DNA from: Pelobates cultripes
Lineage: Eukaryota; Chordata; Amphibia; Anura; Pelobatidae
Length of the DNA: 64,000 nt
Direction: 5' to 3'
Assembly: GCA_933207985.1 (NCBI GenBank)
Contig: OW240912.1
Span: forward strand, 196,079,082-196,143,081
The position numbers and the translations under genes are program-made. Position 1 is the first letter of the stretch. Each line of letters opens with the position of its first letter. Shown piece after piece: positions 11,163 through 23,479 of the stretch. The notes under the pieces are model-generated. The model saw only the letters and a list, made by a program, of their open reading frames with translations. It was not told the DNA's origin and ran no database searches.

Positions 11163-12190
11163 ACACAGAGCAGAATAGGGAATGTTCCCCCTGCATAGGG
11201 TCACTTGGCAGATATGGATTGACACCTATCCTCAGGATCCCTGATACACACTGACACAGAGCAGAATAGGGACTGTTCCCCCTACATAGGGTCACTTGGC
11301 AGATATGGATTGACACCTATCCTAAGGATCCCTGATACACACTGACACAGAGCAGAATAGGGACTGTTCCCCCTACATAGGGTCACTTGGCAGATATGGA
11401 TTGACACCTGTCCTCAGAGACCATGATACACACTGACACAGAGCAGAATAGAGACTGTTCCCCTACGTAGGGTCACTTGGCAGATATGGATTGACACCTG
11501 TCCTCAGAGACCATGATACACACTGACACAGAGCAGAATAGAGACTGTTCCCCCTACATGGGGTCACTTGGCAGATATGGATTGACACCTGTCCTCAGAG
11601 CCCCTGATACACACTGACACAGAGCAGAATAGGGAATGTTTCCCCAACATAGGGTCACTTGGCAGATATGGATTGACACCTGTCCTCAGAGCCCCTGATA
11701 CACACTGACACAGATCAGAATAGGGAATGTTACCCCAACATAGGGTCACTTGGCAGATATGGATTGACACCTGTCCTAAGGATCCCTGATACACACTGAC
11801 ACAGAGCAGAATAGGGATTGTTCCTCCTACATAGGGTCACTTGGCAGATATGGATTGACACCTGTCCTCAGAGACCATGATACACACTGACACAGAGCAG
11901 AATAGGGACTGTTCCCCCTACATAGGGTCACTTGGCAGATATGGATTGACACCTGTCCTCAGAGATCCATGATACACACTGACACAGAGCAGAATAGAGA
12001 CTGTTCCCCCTACATAGGGTCACTTGGCAGATATGGATTGACACCTGTCCTCAGAGATCCCTGATACACACTGACACAGAGCAGAATAGGGAATGTTCCC
12101 CCCTACATAGGGTCACTTGGCAGATATGGATTGACACCTATCCTAAGGATCCCAGATACACACTGACACAGAGCAGAATAGGGAATATTC
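11163..12190. repeat. 91-bp tandem array, 11 copies
   Basis: The marker ggtcacttggcagatatgga recurs 11 times at about 91-bp spacing (first near 11199, last near 12110). Each unit contains cacactgacacagagcagaata. Two further copies, inverted, lie at 1365-1540. The array belongs to the 3' subterminal part of the hAT element. Confidence 0.92.
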
Positions 12191-12399
12191 ACTAAATGCC
12201 AAACATTGTTATACAGGGGAATATTCAGTAAATAAGGATAAGGGGGTCCTGTACGGTGGATGGGGGCCATAAATCTCAATGGGGGGGGACCTAATGTCCT
12301 CCCGCCCGCCCCCACCCGTTGAGCGGTGGGTGGGGACCATAAAAATAATGAGGGGGGGACCTACTGTATGATGTTGTATCGATCAGGTAGTGTAAGGGT

Positions 12400-12720
12400 T
12401 ACGCCCGCTTCACAGTGACAGACCAAACTCCCCGTTTAACGCACCGCAAACAACTGCAAACAGTCCATTTGCACAACCTCAAACTCCCCATTTGCACAAG
12501 GTTGGATACCAAGCTAGCCATGTCCCGTTCCTTGTCCTCACTGATGTCATTGAAGGTCTCTTCCTCCACCCAGCCATGTACAACACCAAGGGTCCCTGAA
12601 AGGTGACAACAAGCCCCCTGGGACGCCTGCTGTGTTTGGACTTCCACCTCCTCAAAGCCACCTTTCTCCTCTGACTCCTCTTCTTCAGACTCTTTCTGCG
12701 TTGCCTCTCTCTGCGTTATT
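12400..12720 (-). pseudogene. duplicated hAT transposase segment
   Basis: The minus-strand reading contains EETFNDISEDKERDMASLVSN and closely parallels the segment at 14725-14945 of the same element; both share ccccatttgcacaaggttgga and the acidic EDE-rich linker. Identity is clearly high, but this copy carries a different flank, so it is either an internal duplication or the remnant of a second element of the family. It cannot encode a functional protein. Confidence 0.6.
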
Positions 12721-12931
12721 ATAAGGTGTGTTAAGTAGTATTATTCTTATCAGTTTAATCCCTGTTATGTGCCTTTTTTTTGGTTTGGTTTTTGAAACCA
12801 CAGTGCAGCACCAGAGGCCCGAAAAATTAGGCATGTACACATGCCTGAAAAATTAGGTATTGTTGCAGCCGCTGCTGTAGCAGCGGCCGGAAGAATTGAT
12901 GTTTGTTTCCCAGGCAGAAAGTGCCCTAAAA

Positions 12932-13970
12932 CATTGTTTCCCAACCCCCGGGCCGCGGACCGGTACGTGGATCAAACGGTACCGGTCGCACGAGGAACTT
13001 TAATTTCACTGTGGCGCCGAGGCGCAGAGTATTGCGCCCTCCCGAGCCCGCCCATTGTGTGACAATAGCGAATGAAAATTCCCTATTGTTACACTGATCC
13101 TCGTCCTGGGTCCTCCCGCTTCCTGATTGGCCTTAAGGCAAACCCCACGCCATTTGCCGAACTCAATCTGGGCCTTCAGGGGAAAATGACAACTGTTTTC
13201 AAGTTGTCAGACAAAGTAGCTGCATTTAAAGCCAAACTGGAGTTGTGGGGACGGCGCGTGAACAGAGGCATTTTGGACATGTTTCAGACATTAGCGGGGA
13301 TTTTAGGCGAGACTGAGCTTGAACATTCACTCTGCCAGTTGGTGCACGATCACCTGTCTTTGCTTTTAAAAGAGTTTGAGCGCTACTTCCCAACCACAAA
13401 AGACCCACGAACTGGTAAGGAATGGATCCGCGACCCATTTGCCAACAAATCAGGTGAATCTAGCATGTCTATGCGAGAAGAAGAACAACTGCTGGAGATT
13501 GCAAATGACGGTGGCCTTAAAACTATGTTCGAGACAACAACTCTGCCGGTGTTCTGGATTAAAGTCATGGCGGAATACCCTGAGATTGCCACCACAGCAC
13601 TTAAATCCCTATTGCCATTTCCGACAACCTATCTGTGTGAAGCGGGGTTTTCTGCAGTGACAGCAACCAAAACAAAACAGCGGAATAAACTGGACATAAG
13701 CAACACACTTCGGGTGTCATTGTCTCCTATTACCCCCAGATGGAACCGTCTTGTTGCGAAGAAACAAGCTCAGTGTTCTCATGGATTTGGCATTCTAGTG
13801 AGTTAAATAAAATAACTCACTTTATATTCATTTTTTGGTGTAGCTGTATTTTATTTGGAAGGCATGTTTAAATACAATTAAATTTAAATTATTAAATCAA
13901 AACAAGCGGGCCACGGAAAAATTATCAAACGTTTACCGGTCCGCGGCGATAAAAAGGTTGGGGAGCACTG
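12932..13970 (+). mobile_element. hAT-Charlie derivative with 8-bp target duplication
   Basis: ccctaaaa occurs at 12924-12931 and 13971-13978. Between them lies a 1039-bp unit starting cattgtttcccaacc and ending ggttggggagcactg, which is the hAT-Charlie type terminus (CAGTG..TCCCCAACC). Inside the termini both ends carry ccgcggaccggt (reverse accggtccgcgg), a familiar subterminal block of this group. The element retains only the 3' half of a transposase gene. It is inserted in the 3' non-coding part of the larger minus-strand hAT element. Confidence 0.9.
13072..13806 (+). pseudogene. hAT-Charlie transposase C-terminal half (open, 244 aa)
   Basis: An uninterrupted frame encodes the C-terminal half of a hAT-Charlie transposase of the group that gave rise to vertebrate ZBED5, FAM200 and SCAND3-like genes. 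Residues from about 29 (ELNLGLQGK) form the late catalytic/helical region, and residues about 190-220 (LPFPTTYLCEAGFSAV...KTKQRNKLD) form the hAT dimerisation motif. A full transposase is about 600-700 aa; the BED finger and the first two catalytic acids are absent, so it cannot transpose. The first 25 or so residues derive from non-coding sequence and the true protein start is unknown. The frame is still open over 735 bp, so the insertion is fairly young or, less likely, the frame is preserved. Confidence 0.75.
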
Positions 13971-14229
13971 CCCTAAAACATTGCGGCTTGAACCCTAGTT
14001 GGTGGCGGATAAGTCACGCAAGTCAACCGGCATTCAGAGCTAAAATACAGCAGCGTGTGGACCATTTTTAGCCCAAGGCAGCTCATCTCAACAGGCCTTT
14101 TTTAGTCGAATGTATCGCCCACTGTCAGTCCCGTCGGGATCCATCCCTCATTCATCTTAATAAAGGTGAGGTAATCTAGACTTTTTTGACCTAGGCGACT
14201 TCTCTTCTATCGCAAATTGGGATAGCTCA

Positions 14230-17200
14230 GGCCACAGGTCAAGCCTGCACACCCAGTGGTGAAGGGGTTCATCGCTCCTCAGAGTGTCGATATCTGCAGT
14301 TAAGGCAGTTTTTTTTTTTTTAGTCTGCTACCTGTCGGTCGAGTCGTTCTCTGAGGGTGGATCCCGAAGGGCTGTGGCGATGAGTAGGACTTAAAAAGCT
14401 CCGCATGTCCTCCATCAACAACACGGCTGTAAAGCATCCTGTCCTTGCCGGCGTGGTCGTGGGAGGAGGAGGATTACTTTCACCTCTTCCCCTGTTAGAT
14501 TCTCGTTGTGCTGTGACATCACCCTTATACGCTGTGTAAAGCATACTTTTTAATTTATTTTGCAAATGCTGCATCCTTTCCGACTTGTTGTAATTTGGTA
14601 ACATTTCAGCCACTTTCTTCTTATACCCGGGGTCTAGTAGCGTGGACACCCAGTACAGGTCGTTCTCCTTCAGCCTTTTTAAACGAGGGTCCCTCAACAG
14701 GCACGACAGCATGAAAGACCCCATTTGCACAAGGTTGGATGCCGAGCTACTCATTTCCCGTTCCTCCTCCTCAGTGATCTCAATGAAGGTATGTTCTTCC
14801 CCCTAGCCACGTACAACACCACGGGTACCAGATAGGTGACAACGAGCACCCTAGGATGCCTGTTGTGGTTGGTCTTCCTCCTCCTCCTCAAAGCCACATT
14901 CCTCCTCTGTACTCTTCCTCACAATCCTCTTCCAGCGTTGCCGCAGGTCCAGCAAGCAATGCTGATAAGGCTGGTTCTGGTGGTGATGGTGACCACAACT
15001 CTTCCTCTTCACGCTCATCTACGGCCTGATCCAGCACTCTTCGCAGGGCACACTTCAGGAAGAAAACAAATGGTATGATGACGCTGATGGTGCCTTCGGT
15101 GCGACTGACTAGGTTTGTCACCTCCTCAAAAGGACACATGAGCCTACAGGCATTGCGCATGAGCGTCCAGTAACGTGGCAAAAAAAATTCCCAGCTCCCC
15201 AGAGGCTGTCCTAGCACCCCGGTCATACAAATATTCATTAACAGCTTTTTCTTGTTGGAGCAGGCGGTCGAACATTAGGAGTGTTGAATTCCAACGTGTC
15301 GGGCTGTCGCAAATCAAGCGCCTCACTGGCATGTTGTTTCGCCGCTGGATATCGGCAAAGTGAGCCATGGCCGTGTAGGAACGCCTGAAATGGCCACACA
15401 CCTTCCTGGCCTGCTTCAGGACGTCCTGTAAGCCTGTGTACTTATGCACAAAGCGTTGTACGATCAGATTACACACATGTGCCATGCACGGCACATGTGT
15501 CAACTTGCCCAACTTCAATGCCGCCAACAAATTTGTTCCGTTGTCACAAACCACTTTGCCTATCTCCAGTTGTTGCGCAGTCAGCCACTTTTCCACCTGT
15601 GCATTCAGGGCGGACAGGAGTGCTTGTGCGGTGTGACTCTCTGCTTTCAAGCAAGTCAAACCCAAGACGGCGTGACACTGCCGTATCCGGGATGTGGAAT
15701 TAGTACCTGGGGAGCTAGGGGGGTGCCGTTGATGTGGAGCAAGACGCAGCAGCAGAAGAGGACTCAGCCGAGGAGGTTATGGAAGAGTAGGAGGAGTAGA
15801 GGAGGTGACAGCAGGCCTGCTTGCAAGTCGTGGCGGTGTCACCAACTCCTCTGCAGAGCCACACATTCCATGCTTGGCAGCCGTCAGCAGGTTTACCCAA
15901 TGCGCAGTGTAGGTGATATACCTGCCCTGACCATGCTTTGCAGACCAGGTATCAGTGGTCAGATAGACCCTTGCCCCAACACTGTGAGCCAGACATGCCA
16001 TTACTTCCTTTTGCACAATCGAGTACAAGTTGGGGATTGCCTTTTGTGAAAATAAATTTCGTCCGGGTACCTTCCACTGTGGTGTTCCAATAGCTACAAA
16101 TGTTTTGAACGCCTCAGACTCCACCAGCTTGTATGGTAAAAGCTGGCGGGCTAATAGTACAGACAAGCCAGCTGTCAGACGCCGGGCAAGGGGGTGACTT
16201 TCTGACATTGGCATTACTCTCACACATGTCCTTGACAGACACCTGACTGTGGGCAGATGAGCAGAAACTGCTCAAGGCGAGAGACGGAGTGGCGGATGGT
16301 TGAGAGGGGGCAAGGAGGACAGCAATGGTTGACGTGGCTGAAGATGCTGGACCAGGAGGAGGATGGCGGCTTTGAGTTTGTGTGCTGCTTGTACTCATGT
16401 GTTGATCCCATAGGCGTTTGTGATGTGCGATCATGTGCCTACACAAAGCAGTTGTACCTAGGTGGGTGTTGGACTTCCCACGACTCCGTTTCTTTTGGCA
16501 CAGGTTGCAAATGGCATCGCTGTTGTCAGAGGCAGACACACAAAAAGCTCTGCAATGATGGCATTCTGGTGGTGGACACAGCATGAGTTGATTGGCGTGC
16601 TGTTGGGCTGACCCCAGGTGCCAATGCATGCTGTCTGACTGTGCCACTAGCTCCTTGCGACGACCTCCCCTTGCTTCCAACTCGTCTCCTCCTCCTCTCT
16701 GTCTCCCCATCTGAACTTTCGCCCTGTTCTTCTTCTTGCCGAGCGGGCACCCACGTGACATCCATGGACGCATCGTCATCATCAACCGCTTCACTTGTAT
16801 CTGACAACTCAGCAAAGGAAGCAGCAGCGGGTACAACATCATCATCATCACACCGTACATGTGTAATGCTGCCTGACTGAGACATATCCCTGTTATCTAC
16901 ATCCTCTGTCAATAATGGTTGCGCATCACTCATTTCTTCAAACGGATGTGTAAATAACTCCTCTGATATACCAAGAGAAGCGGCTGTGGTGCTAGTGTTG
17001 GTGGTGGCGGCAGGTGGGTGAGTGGTATCAGGAGAGGTGCCCGAACCTAAGCTGGAGGAGAATGCTGCGTCAAGGTTCCGAGCGGAAGCTGTAGAAGATT
17101 GGGTGTCCTGTGTTAGCCAGTCAACTATGTCCTCAGAACTTTTCAAGTTCAGGGTACCTGGCCTCTGAAAACTGGGCATTATTCTAGGGCAAAAGGGAAT

Positions 17201-17254
17201 CACAGCACCACGACCACGACGGCCCCTGCGGGGTGGCCTGCCTCTGCCTGTCAA
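14230..17254 (-). pseudogene. hAT (Ac/ZBED-like) transposase, frameshifted
   Basis: Domains in order on the minus strand: a Gly/Arg-rich, then acidic N-terminus (17254-16650); a BED-type zinc finger with CNLCQKK...H..H (about 16520-16420); the hAT catalytic start (VYLTTDTWSAKHGQGRY, about 16000-15930); CDNGTN and CMAHVCNLIVQ (about 15560-15450); TRWNSTLLM (about 15290); PFEEVTNLVS (about 15150-15100); NDLYWVSTLLDPGYKK (about 14670-14620); and a shortened dimerisation segment PLHHWVCRLDLWP near 14260. Reading frames change at least four times (near 16640, 16220, 15200 and 14850) and a stop lies between 15777 and 15665. The protein would cut and paste the element; this copy is inactive. Confidence 0.85.
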
Positions 17255-17261
17255 TTTTTTT

Positions 17262-20200
17262 TTGATTAGTGGTACTATGCGTGCAAGCTACAGTGACACC
17301 AGATATGAGTGGCACTGTGAACTGGCAGAGGTTGGCAGTGTACACGCTGTAGGGCTGACACACCCGCTTTGAGACAACTAACTGCTATTCAATCTATAAC
17401 AGTGAAAAAAGTTTTTTGTTTTTAAATGCAAGCTACTGTGACACCAGTGAGTGAGTGGTGGCACTGGGCACAGTATCCACTGTGAGCCTGACACACCAGC
17501 TTTGAGACAACTAACTGCTATTCAATCTATAACAGTGAAAAAAGTTTTTTGTTTTTAAATGCAAGCTATTGTGACACCAGTGAGTGAGTGGTGGCACTGG
17601 GCACAGTATCCACTGTGAGCCTGACACACCCGCTTTGAGACAACTAACTGCTATTCAATCTATAACAGTGAAAAAAGTTTTTTGTTTTTAAATACAAGCT
17701 ATTGTGACACCAGATATGAGTGGCACTGTAAACTGGCAGAGTACACGCTGTAGGGCTGACACACCCGCTTTGAGACAACTAACTGCTATTCAATCTATAA
17801 CAGTGAAAAAAGTTTTTTGTTTTTAAATGCAAGCTATTGTGACACCAGATATGAGTGGCACTGTGAACTAGCAGAGGTTGGCAGAGTACACGCTGTAGGG
17901 CTGACACACCCGCTTTGAGACAACTAACTGCTATTCAATCTATAACAGTGAAAAAAAAGTTTTTGGGTTTTTAAATGCAAGCTATTGTGACACCAGATAA
18001 GAGTGGCACTTTGAATTGGCAGAGGTTGGCAGAGTACACGTTGTAAGCCTGACACACAGACGCTTGGAGACAACTAACTGCTATTCAATCTATAACAGTG
18101 AAAAAAGTTTTTTGGTTTTTAAATGCACGCTATTGTGACACCAGATATGAGTGGCACTTTGAACTGGCAAAGGTTGGCAGAGTACACTTTGTAGGCCTGA
18201 CACACCCGCTTGAAGACAACTAACTGCTATTCAATCTATAACAGTGAAAAAAGTTTTTGGTTTTTTAAATGCACGCTATTGTGACACCAGATATGAGTGG
18301 CAATGTGCACTGGCAAAGGTTGGCAGGGTACACGTTGTAGGCCTGACACACCCGCTTGAAGACAACTAACTGCTATTCCAGTCTATAACAATTGAAAAAA
18401 GTTTTTGGTTTAAATGCACGCTATTGTGACACCAGTGAGTGGTGGTGGCACTGGGCAATTGGCACAGTATACGCTGCGAGCCTGACACACAGACGCTTGC
18501 AGACAACTAACTGCTATTCAATCTATAACAGTGAAAAAAGTTTTTGGGTTTTTAAATGCACGCTATTGTGACACCAGTGAGTGAGTGGTGGCACTGGGCA
18601 AGTGGGCACAGTATCCACTGTGAGCCTGACACAGAAGCTGGCGGACAACTAACTGCTATTCAATCTATTATAGTGAAAATTATTATTTTTTTTAAATGCA
18701 AGCTATTGTGACACCAGTGAGTGAGTGGTGGCACTGGGCAAGTGGGCACAGTATACGTTGCGAGCCTGACACACAGACGCTTGCAGACAACTAACTGCTA
18801 TTCAGTCTATAACAGTGAAAAAAGTTTTTGGGTTTTTAAATGCACGCTATTGTGACACCAGTGAGTGAGTGGTGGCACTGGGCAAGTGGGCACAGTATAC
18901 GCTGCGAGTCTGACACACAGACGCTTGCAGACAACTAACTGCTATTCAATCTATTATAGTGAAAAAAACATTTTATTTTTTTTAAATGCAAGCTATTGTG
19001 ACAACAGTGAGTGAGTGGTGGCACTGGGCAAGTGGGCACAGTATACGCTGCGAGCCTGACACACAGACGCTTGCAGACAACTAACTGCTATTCAATCTAT
19101 AACAGTGAAAAAGGTTTTTTGGTTTTTAAATGCAAGCTATTGTGACACCAGATAAGAGTGGCACTTTGAACTGGCAAAGGATGGCAGAGTACACGCTGTA
19201 GGGCTGACACACCCGCTTTGAGACAACTAACTGCTATTCAATCTATAACAGTGAAAAACGTTTTTTGTTTTTAAATGCAAGCTATAGTGACACCAGATAA
19301 GAGTGGCACTTTGAACTGGCAAAGGTTGGCAGAGTACACGTTGTAGGCCTGACACACAGACGCTTGGAGACAACTAACTGCTATTCAATCTATAACAGTG
19401 AAAAAAGTTTTTGGGTTTTTAAATGCACGCTATTGTGACACCAGTGAGTGAGTGGTGGCACTTGGCAAGTGGGCACAGTATACGCTGCGAGCCTGACACA
19501 CAGACGCTTGCAGACAACTAACTGCTATTCAATCTATAACAGTGAAAAAAGTTTTTGGGTTTTTAAATGCACGCTATTATGACACCAGTGAGTGAGTGGC
19601 ACTGTGAACTGGCAGAGGTTGGCAGGTACAGCTGTAGGGCTCACAGCGCTTTGGAGACAATAACTTTATTCTGCTATTCAATCTATAGCAGTGAAAAAAG
19701 TTTTTTGTTTTTAAATGCAAGCTATTGTGACACCAGATATGAGTGGCACTGTGAACTGGCAGAGTACACGTTGTAGGCCTGACACACCCGCTTGAAGACA
19801 ACTAACTGCTATTCAATCTATAACAGTGAAAAAAGTTTTTTGGTTTTTAAATGCAAGCTATTATGACACCAGATAAGAGTAGCACTTTGAACTGGCAAAG
19901 GTTGGCAGAGTACACATTGTAGGCCTGACACACAGACGCTTGGAGACAACTAACTGCTATTCAATCTATAACAGTGAAAAAAGTTTTTTGGTTTTTAAAT
20001 ACACGCTATTGTGACACCAGTGAGTGAGTGGTGGCACTGGGCAAGTGGGCACAGTATACGCTGCGAGCCTGACACACAGACGCTTGCAGACAACTAACTG
20101 CTATTCAATCTATTACAGTGAAAACTATTTTTTTTAAATGCAAGCTATTGTGACACCAGTGAGTGAGTGGTGGCACTGGGCAAGTGGGCACAGTATACGT

Positions 20201-20690
20201 TGCGTGCCTGACACACAGACGCTTGCAGACAACTAACTGCTATTCAATCTATAACAGTGAAAAAAGTTTTTGGGTTTTTAAATGCACGCTATTGTGACAC
20301 CAGTGAGTGAGTGGTGGCACTGGGCAAGTGGGCACAGTATACGCTGCAAGCCTGACACACAGACGCTTGCAGACAACTAACTGCTATTCAATCTATTATA
20401 GTGAAAAAAACATTTCATTTTTTTTAAATGCAAGCTATTGTGACACCAGTGAGTGAGTGGTGGCACTGGGCAAGTGGGCACAGTATACGCTGCGAGCCTG
20501 ACACACAGACGCTTGCAGACAACTAACTGCTATTCACTCTATTACAGTGAAATAAAATTTTTTTTTTAAATGCAAGCTATTGTGACACCAGTGAGTGAGT
20601 GGTGGCACTGGGCAAGTGGGCACAGTATCCACTGTGAGCCTGACACAGAAGCTGGCAGACAACTGCAATTACATTACACAGAAAAAAAAA
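17262..20690. repeat. ~142-bp tandem array, about 24 copies
   Basis: The marker caactaactgctattcaatc recurs about every 142 bp from 17373 to about 20530, with a degenerate last unit near 20650. Two subtypes alternate irregularly: one with ccagatatgagtggcac, the other with ccagtgagtgagtggtggcac. The mixed order points to unequal exchange among already diverged units. The array sits between the 5' terminus and the transposase start of the large hAT element. Confidence 0.93.
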
Positions 20691-20994
20691 AAAGCAGACT
20701 GATGTTCTAGCCGTAAAAAGGGCTTTTTGGGGTGCTGTCCTTACAGACGCCGGGCAAGGGGGTGAGTCTTTCAGGACTGTAGTGGACACTGTATACACTA
20801 ACCTAGCTATCCATTTCTCTATCAAATCAACAGCAGCTACACTTTCCCTCCTCTCACTAAGCATGCAGCTTGAGAATGAATCTATAATGGATGCTGTCCA
20901 GTAGGTGGGAGGGTCTGCTAGGGAGGGTGTGCTGCTAATTGGCTGGAATGTGTCTGCTGACTGTGAGGTACAGGGTCAAAGTTTACTCAATGAT

Positions 20995-21084
20995 GACGAA
21001 GAGGGGGCGGATCGAACGTGGCGAACGCGAACATGCTATGTTCACCGGGAACTATTCGCCAGCAAACCGTTCAGTGCATCACTA
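20995..21084 (-). promoter_or_regulatory. hAT 5' terminus and subterminal region
   Basis: Reading from 21084 leftward on the minus strand: TAGTGATG, then clustered ttcgc/gcgaa motifs and cgaacgtggcgaacgcgaac. This CpG-rich block parallels the one at 1805-1900 and is the likely transposase-binding region. Confidence 0.6.
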
Positions 21085-22300
21085 CTGAGCAGTGATTATA
21101 GCCCTCTCCCAGTAACTAGACGACACATAGTTCTGGGAGAACAACTGATTTTAATGAGCCAAATTCAGCCTTTTATGCTTTTGCCAGTCATTTTTCGGGA
21201 GCTCCTGCGGCCACAATACGAGGTGCTTTGCCTGGCTTTCAGGTAGCATTTGTTACACTTAGTCTCAGGCACCTTCCCTCCAAAAAGTGGTTCAAAACCG
21301 CGAACCAAGCTGTCCGGGAACCATGCAGTCACCTCATGCCGAAATTAGTTCCATAGCGGTCGCAGCTAAGTACTGCTGAGGACTATTCGTGGGCTTGGTT
21401 CATGCAGAGAGCTAGCGTTCAGTTCCATTCGCATGGACCACAGGCACCCAGGGAAAGCTGCTAATGGCAGCTGGGCAAGGTAACTCGTATATGTATGAAT
21501 CTTATGCGTTAGTAGTCAGAGTTTGCCAGTGGTGCAAAATAAGCATTAAATTACAGGAAAGTTCACCTATTATAGAGAGTTGTAAGGCTAATCACAGTAG
21601 AGCCTCTAGAGCATTTTCAATCAGGTTAACCATTCATTTTGTGTACAGTACATAAATAATTGCAGGTAAGTACAGCGTTCACAATGAAAAATGAAATTAA
21701 TTAAACAAGAAAAGAATCATCCAGCTAAATATTGCATGCATAACTTGTCCTGGCGTGTGTGGTTAGGTGTTGATTCATGATTCTCTGCAGTGGTGTGATG
21801 ACTATAGTCTTGCTGGTGCTGTGCTAGAGGGCACTATCTAGTTCGTGGTTGCTGCTGTCTGACAGCCTAGTGTGAACGCTGTGCAGCTTGACATAAGGCA
21901 TGTAAGCCTTCAGTGTGGTTCACAAGAGTGAGTATGTGCCTTAGGAAATGGGTATTTACCCCTACTCTATGGGCCGCAGGGGGGAGGAGGTATCATGATT
22001 GTGGGAGTTCTCTGTGTGTGATTCCATTCTACTTCTGAACTAAACTAGCAAGAAAACAGAAAAACTAATTTGAAACTATAAACTAGATTTTAAACGAAAG
22101 TTACAGCCCATTCCGTGTGATACCACTTTTGTGTGGTTCAGTGGTAGTGTCTCAAGTTAGTGCCTCTAGTTCGGAGTCTAAGTCACTGAGTCCTGGACCC
22201 TGGATGGTACAAAGGGTGTTACATTAGAGACATCCCAATGATGAGTGGTCGGTGTTCTCGCTGGAGCTTCTGCTCCTCCCAAGAGGCCAAGTGCTGCGAG
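21085..22300. other. moderately complex sequence, unclassified
   Basis: No domain was recognised. Balanced composition and lack of coding frames suggest LTR or UTR sequence of an old element; the last 300 bp may belong to the LINE fragment that follows. Confidence 0.35.
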
Positions 22301-23460
22301 GACAGAGTGAGCGTCTAGTGGATATGCTACTGTTTATGTCTTCCCCTCTCTGAGGACCATCAGCGTGCAGGCTGCAGACCAGCGATATGCCACTGCTGTT
22401 TCTTGCAGCTTCCTTGTTATTGGCTGAATAGCCTTTCTCCCTAACAGTGTAGACCGGGTGTCATCTTGAAAGAAAGTGAGATGGTGGGCTTCAAAGTCCA
22501 GAGGGGCTTTGTCCTGGAGAGCTTTCATGAGCCTTTGCTTGTCCACAAAGGATTGACATTTAAGTATAATGTCTCTTGGCGAGCTTGTAGGGGTACTTGG
22601 AGACCTGTTGACCCTATAGGCCCATGTAGTAGGAGTAGTTAAGCCTTTTAATCAGATAGTACTGTGGATATCAGCAGTCTGAGGAAGTGTGGCAATTCCT
22701 CTGTGGATACTGCATCAGATACCCCATGGATTTTGATTTTTTGTCGCCGGCTTCTATCATCCAGAGTGTCCACTCTGTGGGTCAGAAAGGAGTGTGAGGG
22801 TTGCATTTGTTGAACAGTGTCTGTGACTGCATGGACCTCAGTTTTCACCAGGGCAATGTCAGCATCAAATAACAGTCTGATTCTGTCATATAGGTCTGAG
22901 ATGTTCTGTTTGGGTCCTGGTGTCAGCCTGTGGGTCTCACTTGTTGCGGCCAAAGTAGAGGGTTGAGTGCTTTAAGGTCTGAACTCCATCATGCTCCCTT
23001 CCCTGTTGGCAGAATGACCTGAATGCTTTGCCGGTCTGGACCTTGTGCATTTCTGAAGTGCCTCAATATCTTTCACCTCTTGAGGCGGTGCTGTATGTAG
23101 TTTCTGAGTTTTTCAACCAATAGTTGCAGTGTTGGGGACGCTCAGGTAGGGAGGTAAGTATTTGCGCCAGTCCGCGAAGAGCTCGGCCCGGTTAGTTGCA
23201 GCCTTCAGGCTTCCAAGTCAAAGCCTTCGTCGGATCTTACGGGATGGCACGGTAGGCGATCCGAATTGGAAGGGCATAAGCGGGGTCTGCAGGAGTTCCC
23301 CCACTCGAGGCAAACACTCTTAGGTGGTTTTCAGCCAGGGAGACTGCAGTTTTTGTCGAATTAGTGATTTTTGTCACGGAGCTGTGGAGTATGGCGTCTG
23401 AGCTCTAGATGTGCCGGGCCTGCCCCAAATAAAACAACTTTTAACAACTGAAAATTACAC
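22300..23460 (-). mobile_element. L1-type LINE 5' fragment (5'UTR and ORF1)
   Basis: Minus-strand ORF1 sequence (22953-22334) is preceded at 22960-23460 by a G+C-richer leader without frames, as in L1 5' regions. No ORF2 motif follows leftward, so only the 5' part survives. No target duplication was found. It differs in sequence from the LINE at 3985. Confidence 0.65.
22334..22953 (-). pseudogene. L1 ORF1-like protein relic
   Basis: The frame from 22953 encodes a heptad-rich stretch (VHAVTDTVQQMQPSHSFLTH) followed by LDDRSRRQKIKIHGVSD, the entry into the L1 ORF1 RNA-recognition domain. After a stop near 22648 the frame at 22546-22334 (LMKALQDKAPLDFEAHHLTF...RKAIQPITRKL) supplies the C-terminal domain. 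The broken middle codes for the expected PRDIILK segment in another frame. The copy is dead. Confidence 0.7.
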
Positions 23461-23479
23461 CATATTCTGGTGTGAGGAT

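Larger units (their letters stand above)
11163..21084 (-). mobile_element. large hAT (Ac/ZBED-like) element, 3'-truncated
   Basis: The 5' terminus lies at 21084 (TAGTGATG read on the minus strand) with a CpG-rich subterminal region down to about 20995. Leftward follow a 24-unit tandem array, the transposase remnant (17254 to about 14230), a non-coding stretch interrupted by a hAT-Charlie insertion, a duplicated transposase segment (12400-12720) and an 11-unit array. The matching 3' terminus, known from 1900, is not found near 11160, so this end is lost. Nearly 10 kb is unusually long for hAT; arrays make up about 45 percent of it. An 8-bp target copy (ctgagcag at 21085) cannot be confirmed because the other end is missing. 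Confidence 0.75.

Noticed and set aside
10783..11178. 131-aa plus-strand frame with a pyrimidine tract and ag before gtcaac
   Set aside because: No domain, ends in repeat sequence; the splice-like tract is not enough to support an exon.
13072..13806. Domesticated host gene of the ZBED/FAM200 type
   Set aside because: It is bounded by hAT termini and an 8-bp duplication and lacks the N-terminal half; a transposon derivative is simpler.
17262..20690. Possible centromeric or independent satellite
   Set aside because: The array lies inside a hAT element between its terminus and transposase, and unit divergence is high; no sign of a free satellite.
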